Below are positions 39,201 to 49,190 of a stretch of DNA of 64,000 nt, in pieces. Each line of letters begins with the position of its first letter. The stretch's first letter is position 1. The stretch covers positions 27,197,643-27,261,642 of the forward strand of contig NC_064761.1 of NCBI RefSeq assembly GCF_011397635.1, written 5' to 3'. The position numbers and the translations under genes were made by a program. The stretch is from Epinephelus fuscoguttatus (Eukaryota; Chordata; Actinopteri; Perciformes; Serranidae). The notes below the pieces were generated by a model. It saw nothing but the letters and a program-made list of their open reading frames with translations, was not told where the DNA came from and made no database searches.

Positions 39201-42200
39201 AGTTGTTGTGTGGAAGAGGTGATGAAATTTAAGAACATGTTTTTGTAGTTTGCCCAAATACATTTTCCTCCTTTCCCCCAGTAACTATCTGGCAGATAAA
39301 TTTGTTTTTATTTCACCCAGCTATTCCTACCAATCTCTGCTGTTCAGTTTTCTGCCAGCAGCCCAATACACTGAGTTTGCATAGAATCACATTTGTGGTG
39401 CTCAGAGCTTTGGAAAATTACATTGCAAAACCAGCAATGTCTCTCTACATGGACTAATCACTGGAGCTCTTTTCACTGTGACTGTATTCCACCAAAGAGC
39501 AGTTCCTGGTAATGAAGCTGTACATCCACTAACCAAGCAGCTGTTTGTACTGGGTGGATGAGTGAACTGAACCTGGCCACAGATTTCAGAGGGCTATTTA
39601 TAGCGCTGTGCCAGCACGAAACAGAGACCAGCCAGACTTTAGAGACAGCACAAAAGTTGGAGGATCCCAAGCACAGAGTGAATGAGAGACAGAGTGCAGA
39701 AGAAAGATATTTTTGCAGTTAGCTTTCAGGATATCTAGATTAAATTTTTTGAAGTACTGTACTGCATACTTCAACTGTCTCTGCATTGACGCTGAATCAT
39801 TCACTGGGACGATCATGCCAAACTGACATTATAACGGTATCTTTCCTTGTGTCCAGGTCCACACAGACAGAAAGATGAAGATAGCCATCACTCGCGTTTA
39901 CATATGTACCTTTGAAACCATCTTTGTGAATGGGGAGGGGGTACTTTTCTCAGCTGTTAGAGGTCTCCTATGCCATGGGTACAGCGGTATGATTCTTCTA
40001 GGTGGGTGTTTGTATGTTACACAAACTGCATGTCAATCATACTGAACATTTCTACAGGGATTAGAATCTTAACACGGCTTTAGAAGCCAGCTATGTCTCT
40101 GGTTCATGTACTGGAACACACACAGGCTTGGTATGGAACAAGTGAGCAGATGGAAATAGGACACTGAATATTACAGTCCGAGTGCTGGTTTCTACCGCCT
40201 GTTTAAGGAATTTAGTAACATATTTTTACTATTATTATCATTACCCACTGACTGCTTTTATTTGATGTTTAGCCTGCATGTAAACACTGTATGAGACCGT
40301 ACCACTCTCACTGTGTATACAATTGCTAAAACATATGCATTACGAATTAATTACTGAACTGACATCAGTGAGAGTCTGTGTGCAGAGCAAAATCTATGCA
40401 AAAATGAACAGGGGACTAAAGACAGATATGAAATACAGAATAAAGCAGACTTTTAAAGGCAGAGACACCGGAGCAGCAAACCCAGTTGATAAAAACCTTT
40501 TAAGCACATTGATAGTTCAACATTTGAGGCTCTTGGTTTTGGACCACATGCACTGACCCATGATAAAATCCTGTCAGACTGTTCCACATGCTTAGCTTCC
40601 CAACTGTCACTAATTAAAAATAGATCAGAGTGTGGGTCGGCCCTCTTACATTTAAAAAAAAAAAAAAAAAAAAAAAGGATTACTATACCTGGTTTTGCAT
40701 TTAGTTCAGAGGAAGGGGCAGCTCTGTGCACCTTCCTAACTGGTTTGGGAGGCCTCCTCTCTCTGGACCTGTCTGCTCTCTGTTCCCTCTGCTGTTGATG
40801 TCTGGATCTAGTGCTCTCTGTACACAGATGACACGCATAGAGAATAAGCCACAAACACCATAAACTGACAAACATTTCTAAATTGAATCAAAAGGTGTCA
40901 GCTGACTCAAAAACAAAGCCTGTGTCTGGAGAAATAAAATCTCTGATGTCATTAACCAAAGACTATGAGCATAATCCATGTTTGTTTATGCAAACATCCT
41001 CGATAGAAAACAGCTGCTACAATTAGTTTTTTTTGCGCCTCTGACAGATCAATACAACTCCAGGCCATGCATTGATGTGCAATGCAGTTTTTTCAGACAG
41101 CTCCCTATATTTAATGCCAGAGGGCATCATAACCTGGATTAAAGCCCAGGAACATACAAGGACGCAAGCATGTCAGAGATCACCCATCACCTCAGTTCAG
41201 GATAACAGTAACAAGCAAAACCAAATAAAGTATCTTTATATCATTACCATATCAGAAAATATTGCAAACATGGAATGATAGTAACAAAAACATATGTTTG
41301 TGTCCAAAGCATACCAGCAAACTGTTGTGACAGGTCTCTGTATATTTCCCTGCTGAGGTTGTGAAACTCCTCCTCCTTCCAAACTTTCCCATCAGGTGTG
41401 CGGATCTTTGTCTCAGTACTGTTAAAACCTGAGAGTAGAAGGATTGAAGAGCTAAGTTGTGGCATCCTGATTCCTTCACGTATTATTATTGCTACATAAC
41501 AAAAAGTCAAATAAATGACAAAGTACACATTTTGGATACCTCTGTATATTGGTGCAGGCGGTGCCGCTGCTACTTTCCGTGTTTTGGCTGTGGGCATGTT
41601 GCTAGTACCAGAATTGCTACTTCCCACAGCTGCCATAACGGGCTGTTCCAGAAAACCCAGCAGCTTCTCTCTCTCCGCAGCCTCCTCCAAATGTTGTCTC
41701 TGCCTTCGAATACGCTCTTTGAGCTTCTCCAGCTTATCATCAGGCTGATGACGCCTTAGGTTCTCCAACCGCTGAGAAGCTGAGCCAGGGCTGGTTGAAG
41801 GAGTGCTCTCCCCTCTGCGTACGGAGCCTGGGGTTGTAGCTAGACATGGGCTCGACTCCTGGCCTTCCATGCCAACTTGTGCTTTTGGAGAGCTTTCCTC
41901 CTCAGCCCGCTCCAGTGCAGGGACTCTTAGACCTGTGAGTTGTGACTGGTTTTCAACAGTCCTCAGGGTGTCCAGGGCTGGCTGGTCATTGAGGTAGCGA
42001 ACCTCGGTGCTCTCCAGAGCCGAGGAGTGTGTGCTGTCCAGGTCCCTGTCCGTCTGTTTGTCCCTGGTGTCTCTCTGGTAGACCAGCTGGCTGAGCAGCG
42101 GATCTGAGGGAGGTGGAGAGGATGGGTATGAAGACCCTGGCACTGACTGCAGGCTGTAGGCCTCCAGCTGAGAAGAGGGATGTGGTGAAGGGGTGGCCTC

Positions 42201-44308
42201 TCTGGAAAAAAAAAGAGATTACATGGGATCAAGAAGGGGATCAAGATTTACTCTTAATTTACCACTCACTGAGTGTACAGAACAGTACATGTATGGGTGG
42301 TCAAAGGGTAAAAAGGGATGGAGTGACATATTCACTCAAGACATCACTTTAGTTCAGTGAGGATAGCTACTGTATTAAAAATGTACAACAATAATGATTC
42401 TGGTGCACTTCTACTGTGCTCACTGGCTGACATGATTGCAGAAAAAGAATACTGGCCTGTCTCTTCAGGATAATATCAAAAAGTGATCAGAATATCATAT
42501 GCAATTGTGTGAATTTGCTAGTAATAGCAAAACAGAAACTTCGGACAGTTCATTTCCAAGACTTGTTTTGGTTAAACCTGCAAGACCTGATGTTTTGGCA
42601 ACTTGGGAGCAGCTGCAACAAGTTGTGAACACAACATTGACATATAATCACCTTTTACACCCATAAGACAAATCTGTTGCTTTTTTATGCATGCAGCAAA
42701 CCCAGAGGAACATTATCATTCATTTGCTGTGTCGAGTCATGTTTCTGTACACATGGCGAATATAAGTCCAATATTCATTCTCCTTTAGTTTTGTATTTGT
42801 TCTCTAACAGCGTTTGAGAACATATTCACATTTGAAATCCAGTCATTCTGTTGCAATGAGTGACAATACTAAGGACAAAACTTCAGGTTTTGTGGTATCA
42901 CTGGAAACTGCAGTCTTGAGCTACTGAAGTGTTTGCGATCCATTCAGCTACAAGCTACTCAGTCAATGTCAAGAACATATGGTCTGTGAATGGAAATGTT
43001 GAAGACTACAGAGCATTGGGGACTGACTGTTATTTAGATGGAAGAGCTCTCCTGATGTATCAAGGTTAAACAATGAGCCGACACAATAACTATAATGAAA
43101 ATGTCACAGCCCAGGTGGGAACAAACACCATCTTGTTCTGTAGTCACTCTACACAGCACACACACTTTATAGTAGCCTAGATTTGGTGTCACTTTAATAC
43201 AATTTAAAATTGTAATAGATAGGATTATGTTGGTAAGCATGTGCAATAAAGGAATTATGCTTCCAGGTAGAGTTTTAGTTTTGTGTTTTGTGTAAGATTT
43301 AAAAAACAATCACCAATGTGATGTGATCAGTGCTGGAAAGCATTAACCACAGATGACCAGTCCTGAATATGAAAGCATAGCCCTCTATCCAAATATAGCA
43401 ATGTACCTAGAGAGTGGTGGATAAGGATCTTTTATTAGTGAGTTTTAATGCAGTAGTTGTACCTGTAAGAGGCCAGTGGTTCCCTGAACTCCACGCTGTT
43501 GTTCCTACGGACGTTGCTGTCCTGGGTGGTATTTCTTAACGGGCTGCGTGAGCTGCTCTTTTCTGGACTCTGCTGACTTCGGCCTCTGCGTTTTGAAGAC
43601 CTTCCACTGTCGTCAGCTTGTTGTCCATCTTTGCAAGAGACAGCAATGTTAAAATAGTTATAGTTTAAGTGTAGAATTTAACTAACTGTAATGGCATTTT
43701 GAAATAACTTACCCCTGCAGCGCACTGTCTTGGAGGATTTCTTCTTGGGAGGGTCCATGACAGAGTCCAGGAGAACCCCTGTCCCTGGAACTGCCTCTAA
43801 ACGGTTTTCTATATGCCGCAACTACAGAGAGAGAATACACATCAGACTCCTTTTGTTATGCAAAGGTGAAAGGGAGTCATCTTCATCATGATTAGATAGT
43901 GCAGACTGTGTTTTATTACTTTAATGAAATGGCAATTCTTTCTGGGAGGCTGACAAACACACAAAGTCCTTCAGCACAAAACTGTAGCAGGTGTACTTAC
44001 AGCAGCTTTGGACTGAGACAAGCTTTTCCATGTAGTTGTCAGCTCTGACAAAGAGAAACAGAATGCAAGTCATTACAGGTGATAACATCTGGCTATGTAA
44101 ATGATACTTACGACACATTTACATTATGAAATTCAGAATTCAAATGAAGTTATGTGAGAACACTATACCCACTGAGAACAGACATGAATATAATTGGACT
44201 GCATTTTTATTTTATTTTATTTTTTTACACACCTGTGCCAATATTGTGATCTGTAAGCTGCTGAGCAGAGCTTTTAAGAGACGCCTCAGTCCTCCTGCTA
44301 CTCCTCAT
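15710..44308 (-). CDS. cep350: Centrosome-associated protein 350, complete coding region in 36 exons
   Basis: Coding exons, 5' to 3': 44233-44308, 44001-44044, 43713-43821, 43463-43628, 41540-42201, 41315-41428, 40689-40817, 38770-38889, 36377-37104, 36091-36209, 33861-34882, 33490-33631, 32932-33101, 32601-32787, 30689-30879, 30221-30384, 29712-29822, 29412-29552, 29109-29248, 28886-28993, 28573-28790, 28110-28324, 27621-27899, 27370-27519, 27000-27160, 23173-23417, 22868-23067, 21942-22092, 21223-21383, 20953-21086, 20781-20842, 18767-20679, 17724-18254, 16509-16655, 16079-16201, 15710-15880. Total 9504 nt, 3167 residues. Signature stretches: MRSS start, IRTPDGKVW, SWREGQKLVKMVLGP, FLTKREQQLMQRR and a CAP-Gly domain. 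CEP350 is a large centrosomal and pericentriolar scaffold that works with FOP and CEP19, helps ciliogenesis and anchors and stabilises microtubules. All junctions are GT-AG and phases agree throughout. Exons are numbered below with the non-coding first exon as exon 1. Confidence 0.97.
17084..17600. repeat. DNA-transposon relic related to 52940-53530
   Basis: It shares the blocks CTAATTTATGCA, GTCATAGGCTTATGCTAAC, ATGTCAGCATGTT and GGGGAAAATGTG with the sequence near 53 kb, and both end with an AGGTATAACTGCAGAG-type phrase. It lies in the intron between exons 34 and 35 of cep350. Confidence 0.55.
18767..20679 (-). CDS. cep350: cep350 exon 33 (1.9 kb) carrying the CAP-Gly domain
   Basis: Residues 2207-2844. 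About 330 residues of Ser/Glu-rich disordered sequence, including an acidic block (DSQDEEVEEEIAEEL), precede the CAP-Gly domain at about residues 2541-2612: FTIGDRVLVGG, GTLRFKGPTSFANGFWAGVE, GVVYFECDESHGIFAPPDKI. CAP-Gly domains bind C-terminal EEY/F tails of tubulin and partners. The usual GKNDG loop reads GSNNG here. An acidic/basic tail with a helix (LLDTFADKLLNNFVKDTLKQ) follows. Confidence 0.96.
22413..22818. mobile_element. Short inverted-repeat DNA transposon in cep350 intron 28
   Basis: The left end AACAGGGTGTCTACAGGT matches the reverse complement of the right end, AACAGGGTGTTTGCAGGT. The interior has AT-rich phrases ending TTTAAGACC-like, as in common teleost hAT-type MITEs. It lies 49 nt from the exon 28 donor. 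Confidence 0.7.
23173..27899 (-). CDS. cep350: cep350 exons 24-27: third coiled coil
   Basis: Exons 27621-27899, 27370-27519, 27000-27160 and 23173-23417, residues 1693-1970. Charged helices such as LRQKALKEKTRTELAWLEH, KQQEEIERMRNSTLRLKERL and QRRHHAEELLQWKQRLDQEE alternate with short Ser/Pro linkers. Exon 26 ends MDE+AA and exon 27 begins G-TTC, giving MDEK-FLTKREQ, so the 3.6-kb intron between them is normally removed whole (see 25094-25153). Confidence 0.95.
24989..25029 (+). repeat. G-rich tract with quadruplex potential
   Basis: At least five runs of four or more G separated by single T or A bases on the plus strand. The cep350 transcript would be C-rich here. Confidence 0.8.
25094..25153 (-). 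other. cep350: Candidate 60-nt cassette exon in cep350 (unproven)
   Basis: The minus strand has a pyrimidine-rich acceptor (cactgggcctccctcag), 60 nt without a stop in the frame set by exon 26, and a CAG|gtactg donor. Inclusion would keep phase 2 on both sides and insert 20 residues (VCLPNLHPKFQLFIYNQLV, with junction changes) between MDE and RFLTKREQ. The open frame extends upstream beyond the acceptor. I recall no such segment in mammalian CEP350, so it may be chance. Confidence 0.3.
29412..30384 (-). CDS. cep350: cep350 exons 17-19: second coiled coil
   Basis: Exons 30221-30384, 29712-29822 and 29412-29552, all joined in phase 0, cover residues about 1327-1465. The helix runs through LQYLESIEESVRQLGDVE, YELKIKAEREALEAQLQLEE and ELQENLAANQKETLEGLQ. 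A, L, Q and E dominate and proline is almost absent past residue 1340, so this is a long alpha-helical coiled coil. Confidence 0.94.
33861..34882 (-). CDS. cep350: cep350 exon 12 with an LXXLL motif
   Basis: Residues 756-1096. It contains LSQLL at about residues 795-799 within DRLLSQLLRLE, matching the LXXLL nuclear-receptor-box pattern. Mammalian CAP350/CEP350 has been reported to bind PPAR-alpha, and this may be the corresponding motif (inference). MSRIEAIKATAASLSNRIE is a well conserved helix. The rest is Ser-rich and probably disordered. Confidence 0.93.
35112..35576. mobile_element. Inverted-repeat element in cep350 intron 11
   Basis: TAGCCCTTTTTA at the left end is matched exactly in reverse complement (TAAAAAGGGCTA) at the right end. 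The element is about 465 bp and non-coding. Confidence 0.45.
36377..37104 (-). CDS. cep350: cep350 exon 10: low-complexity region and first long coiled coil
   Basis: Residues 474-716. A Ser/Arg/Gly-rich disordered start is followed by a strongly charged helix at about residues 625-669 (VRQYISRQQEERKRRQAEEK and onward), predicted coiled coil by its heptad spacing and lack of proline. The overlapping open frames in this exon are shadows of its high GC content. Confidence 0.93.
37219..37590. mobile_element. hAT-like MITE in a cep350 intron
   Basis: The left end CTAAGGCTTCATTCAGATC and the reverse complement of the right end, CTTAGGCCTTGTTCAGACTG, form imperfect inverted repeats of a family common in fish. 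It has no coding capacity. Confidence 0.5.
37591..38769. other. cep350 intron between exons 9 and 10: nothing recognised
   Basis: Intronic sequence with an unassigned moderately GC-rich patch at 37850-38260 containing open frames but no splice-consistent coding potential. No known element ends are visible. Confidence 0.4.
40654..40676. repeat. Poly(A) tract beside a cep350 donor
   Basis: Twenty-three A on the plus strand, giving a U tract in the cep350 transcript 13 nt downstream of the exon 8 end at 40689. Confidence 0.9.
40689..44308 (-). CDS. cep350: cep350 exons 2-8: N-terminal scaffold region
   Basis: Residues 1-433. The start codon opens a basic N-terminus (MRSSRRTEASLK). Exon 4 gives LRHIENRLEAVPGTG and exon 5 gives SRSPLRNTTQDSNVRRNN and VEFREPLASYR. 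Exon 6 (662 nt) has a Ser/Pro-rich body and a basic helix around QRLENLRRHQPDDKLEKL, and exon 7 has IRTPDGKVWKEEEF. These are the conserved N-terminal blocks of vertebrate CEP350. The ATG at 44308 is the first in exon 2, whose acceptor (ttggcgtcag) lies 13 nt upstream. Confidence 0.95.
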
Positions 44309-45794
44309 CTCTCCCATTCACCTGACGCCAAGATTAGACAGAAGCAAATAATTAAAAAGAACAACACTGAGTGACTGTAGATGTGACATGAATAACATCA
44401 CGCTTATACCGCATACTATATTGACAACCTGGAGACAAAAGCTGTTGCTTTTAACCAGGCAGATAAAAACATAAATGATAACAAACTAAAACAAGGAATA
44501 ATACACAAATACAAAACACATCAAGCACTTTCAAAAAAACAAAAAAAAAACAAAATGCCACAGACAGAAACAAGCTTTAGGGGCAACAGCCTAGATGGCA
44601 AGCTGTTATCCATGCCTACCAAGTGAACAAATTAAAGTACATCATAAATATTATGCGTATAGCCCAATCAGTTCCTTGTATAACACATGTAACTATTATG
44701 ACAGCTTGCTGACAGCAGATTAATGTCAGTCTGCCATTTAAAACCAGTTACACAACAGCACATTCCTCACGTTTTCCATGTGGGAGGGTGAGCAGAACTG
44801 AAGTTTGTCACATGTCAGCCATGTAATGTTTACTTAAAACACCTGTTTAGCTAGAGTGCAGGTGTCTTGTTTTACTTATGCACTACTCTCACAAACACTT
44901 GTGTGCTGATTAGGAAACCCTCTTCATGAGACAACTGTGGGTAAAACTGTTCATATCTTTATCACTTTAATCAGTTAATTGTATCCATGTATGTATATAT
45001 AAGCAAGTGTAGCCAAGTTAGTTTGTTCATTGTGTGTGTTTTAACACATATTTAACACCCTGTGAGTCACGCCTTTTACTCATAACAATCACGTGACGCA
45101 TCGCTGAGACGATCACCTCAGGCTGAGAGGACAAACAGGAAGATAAAGAAAGTGATACATACTTCTACAACAACAGCATTTCCTTGTAACAGCCTTGCCG
45201 ATTACAATATGGCCACACACCGATGACCGTGATTATAAACTCAAATTAACAATGCAGACCGCATGAACTAAATTAGTTGAACTACATTAGTTTTACTAAC
45301 CCTGACTACGGAGAGCAGTCCGTGCCTTTCCTGGTATCTGAATCCAGATGGGACAGAATCCAAAACGTATGATAGAAGAGCAAGAGCAGCTAAAATGACA
45401 TAGTGGTGGACTGTGCGTAACGTTAGTAAATTCATGCAAGGAAGTAACGTTTCCAGCCTGTCATCTTGACTATAAGGATTAGCTGACGTTAGCTACTTTC
45501 GTCAGAAGTTGTGACTTGAAATGAAAAGTGCACACGCAAGCATTACTCGAAACACTTCTCTATTCAACGAAAACGTAACGCTGGGAATTACCGTTAATAA
45601 GACAAACTTAATACCCCCAAACAAGCCAGTTGGCTCAGGTTAACAATCAAACGTCTACAAACGGCAAGCGTGATCAATGACTTAAGTGCCGTATACTAGT
45701 CCTGTATTGCTGTCATAGTGAATGCATCCAATTTTGCCATTTAGAGCTCATATACTTCGTTGACGATAGTATTTTGACATTGTAAACACATAAG

Positions 45795-46284
45795 ATGGAA
45801 GGTGAAATTATTAGCGACCTATCAGGAAAAGAAAACAACAATGTACGGCGATTTTAAGTGAGTAATACACAACTTTGTCGTGAGAGTGCGGGTGATTTCC
45901 ATTAAAGCAAATACGACCCATGTGAATCCAACATGGCGCATAATTTCTTCTTCGCACACCGACTGAAGCGTCGCTGAGCAGTATCGGCTCCGTGCTGCCA
46001 CCTATGGGTGCACGCCACATTACAAAAACACTGTTGACGGCACATAGACTGTTGCAATACAGCTTCCGACCACTACTGTCATCATTGTGCAAAATGTTGC
46101 TTGGCAGCACCCCAGCTTTCAGCGAGGAAGAAATAATAAGCCATCTTTGACTTTTCATGGTTTGTATTGACTTTAACTACACTCACCCTCACTGCATCGC
46201 GGTAAATCGTGTTTTTATCTCTTTACATCCACCTAGCATTGCCCTTTTGGCCGCGGATAGGTCGCTAAGAAGTCTACCTTCCAT
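45795..46284. mobile_element. Inverted-repeat element in cep350 intron 1
   Basis: The 29-nt ends 45795-45823 and 46256-46284 are reverse complements at 25 of 29 positions (ATGGAAGGT ... TTAGCGACCTATC). The element is about 490 bp. An open frame of 115 codons on the minus strand (46158 down to 45811) lies inside it and resembles nothing I know. Confidence 0.65.
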
Positions 46285-46886
46285 TCAGGAACTTTATATG
46301 TTCAATATTATTTTGTAAAACACCGAGAGTCTTAAATAGGTGGGCTCACACTTATCCTACTTCTGAACCCGAACAAGGTATAGTCAAACGCTAGCTGTCG
46401 TCTGTGTTAACGACAGCGCTTTTATTGCTGAATATAATAAATTACAGCAACATTAAATAAAACAGAAATTAATGATCATCCAATTCCCCAAGTTGCAATC
46501 AAGAAATCAACTGTTTAACGGCTACTACTCAAACACCGAGTCCGGGAATTACTCATCCACGAACTCAACACAATCCATCATTAATCTACTTTCGGGTGTG
46601 AACTTACAGCCGGGGTATTAATGTTTTACTTAAAACCCCAATTCTGATTAAAACAACCTCTGTTTTTCAGTAATAATGACTGATTTTCTAATACAATCGC
46701 TGTACGTCCAAAAAGTATCCCTACAACCCACTATAACATCTGACTTCCAAGATGACTTATTTCGAAATGTCTTCGGTCCAGGGAATAGTCGGAGCCGCTA
46801 ACTCGAGAGTTGACGTTAACGCTAGCTGACAGGAAAGTCATGTATTAACTTAGCCGATAACCTCTTTGGAGAGACATAACACATAC

Positions 46887-47200
46887 CTTTAGGGAAACGA
46901 TCCGACGTGTCTAGATGTCCACATTCATGCCGATGTCCTCATTATAAGAAAAACCTAACTTCTCCAGACTTCTTCCTCAGTTTCGTTCAGCTGTCTGTTT
47001 GCTAACGTTAGCGTTAGCCAGCTAACGTTAGCAAACCAATGTTAGCTAGCAGTTGTGCCAACTAAGCTAGCAACTTTTTCTAGCGACATGCACCCATTGT
47101 TATTGTCTCGGCGTTTGTCCAGGTAACCAAATATCCAGGTCAGCTGTGAGATTCCTAGAAAGAAATGTCGCTACCCGCCTCTGAGGTCGCCTTTCCCGGG
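46887..47200 (-). other. cep350: cep350 non-coding first exon and core promoter (inferred)
   Basis: The minus strand shows a good donor (CCTAAAG|gtatgt at 46886/46887) 2.6 kb upstream of the exon 2 acceptor, preceded by CpG-containing sequence with no TATA box, as expected for a housekeeping-type promoter. There is no coding start in it. The upper limit is a guess. It contains a perfect 16-bp-arm inverted repeat at 46997-47036. Confidence 0.5.
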
Positions 47201-47286
47201 TTACTATGTTGATGTTTCCCAACAGTGAAACTGGGGTATCCAAGACGGGTAGATAACTAAGAGACCGAAGTATCGCGAGCGTTGGA

Positions 47287-47294
47287 TGACGTCA
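47287..47294. promoter_or_regulatory. Palindromic CRE-like site
   Basis: TGACGTCA, the full CREB/ATF palindrome, lies just upstream of the presumed cep350 first exon, close to a TCGCGA core at 47274-47279. Such sites cluster at CpG-rich promoters. Function is inferred from position. Confidence 0.45.
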
Positions 47295-47330
47295 AACGTT
47301 AGGAAAGCCCCACCCCGCAGGCACAGACGA

Positions 47331-47332
47331 AC

Positions 47333-47402
<70 letters not shown>
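47331..47402. repeat. CA microsatellite upstream of cep350
   Basis: About 33 CA units just 5' of the presumed cep350 promoter. A TA repeat follows at 47451-47487. Open frames through these are artefacts. Confidence 0.97.
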
Positions 47403-47406
<4 letters not shown>

Positions 47407-47447
47407 TTTCGTTACTTTTCGTTCCACAATTAATGAATACATAAGGG

Positions 47448-47450
<3 letters not shown>

Positions 47451-47487
<37 letters not shown>
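47451..47487. repeat. TA microsatellite
   Basis: About 18 TA units followed by AT-rich sequence. Confidence 0.95.
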
Positions 47488-47492
<5 letters not shown>

Positions 47493-48600
47493 GATTATAG
47501 ATTATAGATGATAGAATATCAAAATGTAAATATATCACATACAGTTATATGGATTGAACCTAAATTAATTCGCCCACATTAACGTTTTTTTTTTTTTTTT
47601 AAAAAAAAAAAACCTCAATAACTTTATTTAATAAGTAATTCACATATTTGGATATTCTGGAATAAAATAGAGAAGCCATGGGATGACAAAAGTCAAATAA
47701 TTAGCCACAAGAACACAATTAATACACAAGAAAACTATTCTCATTAATAGTTAAAAATATTAAACTATAAATTAATAGATTATCATGATTGAGTATAAAT
47801 AACTAGGGTAAAGTCAGGTCACTAGTAAATACAGTAAAATGGGACTTGGGCTTTAAATGTTAGCAGCCAATAACCAAACATTTATAGCACTGTCAATACA
47901 ACTGTGCTTTATATGAAACAATGACTCATACTGGTCTGATATAACCAGTTTGGGCACACTAAAGAATCAAAGGATAAAAAAAAAATCACTGGTCCGAGAA
48001 CTTCCAAGGTAAACCATGTTGCATGCTGATTTTCTCGTTTTGCTAATAAGAGTACTGCAGCTGAATCAATAAGACTATAATAAAAAAAAATGGCTGTAGG
48101 ATGTTGCATTTTATCAACAGTTTGACTTATAAGCAAAACCCTTTTTACTGTTTGCTTTGCCTTTATATGGGGCAGAGTTTTGATTGAATACTTTATGCAT
48201 TTAAATGAAATTGGACACAAAAAATAAGTTTAAATGGAATATTTTTGTTTTTAGGCTACCAGGTGCCATAAAATCATAATGTATGCTATTGTGTGCCACC
48301 CTGTCATATTACAGACACTTTCAATATTTTTGTCATTTAAAAAATATCAGAGATGATGCAGTGAGTCCATGTCAGCTACAGTAGTCTACAATTAGCCATC
48401 AGTGTTATATGCATGCAAGCACATACTTACCCATTGTAGACAATATGGCACCAAGGAAACAGGTAGTATGGGAACAGGGAAAGCATGGCAAAAAAAGTTG
48501 GACAATCTTTTTTAATGAATAGCCACAGGAGGATACATTAATGATTTAATGAATTATGATTAAACTGATAAATGTGTTTAACCATTAAAAAAACAAACAT
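47488..48600. other. AT-rich intergenic stretch
   Basis: It contains a T18/A12 palindrome at about 47586-47612 and otherwise plain AT-rich sequence. No gene or clear element is seen. Confidence 0.5.
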
Positions 48601-48602
48601 GA

Positions 48603-49080
48603 TTGTCCCATTTTTACCTCACCAGCCACATCAGCGAGGACCTCAAATGGACTGTAAACTCCACTGCTCTGGTGAAAAAGGCCCAACAGAGACTATATTA
48701 CCTCAGGACACTGAGAAGGACCAACCTCTCTACAAAATTGCTTGAGTCTTTCTACCACTGCTCAGTGGAGAGCATCTTGACGTACTGCATCACAGCCTGG
48801 TATGGGAGCTCTCCAGAGGGTGGTCAACACAGCACAAAAAATTATTGGACCTGTTCTACTGCTGCCCTCTGGAAGACACTACAGGGCCCTGAAATGCTGC
48901 ACCTCCAGACTGAGGAGCAGTTTTTACCCTACAGCCATACACAGACTGAACTCTCCCTCTCCCATCACCACAACAATTTTAAATTGCACATCCACGGACT
49001 GATGTACAACAGCATATGCACTTTATCTTGTCCTTTTTATAGCACCTTATTTATCATATTTTGGCCTTATTCTTTTTAAT
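48603..49080 (+). pseudogene. Truncated non-LTR retrotransposon (LINE), reverse-transcriptase C-terminal tail
   Basis: Translation gives LKWTVNSTALVKKAQQRLYY, LRTLRRTNLSTKLLESFYHC and ESILTYCITAWYGSS. After a frameshift near 48810 it gives LQRVVNTAQKIIG and LPSGRHYRALKCCTSRLRSS, then FYPTAIHRLN. This order is the tail that follows the reverse transcriptase in fish LINEs of the L2/Rex kind. The copy is 5'-truncated, frameshifted and lacks the segment normally between AQKIIG and LPSGRHYR, so it is dead. The 3' end probably extends to about 49190. Confidence 0.85.
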
Positions 49081-49190
49081 GTGTGGGTATGTGAGTGTGT
49101 GTTTAGGCACAGTGAAAGAAACAGTTTTTCTTTAATGACAGATATCAAATTTTGTTGTATGTGATGTACATGCAATAACAAGAAAGGCTT

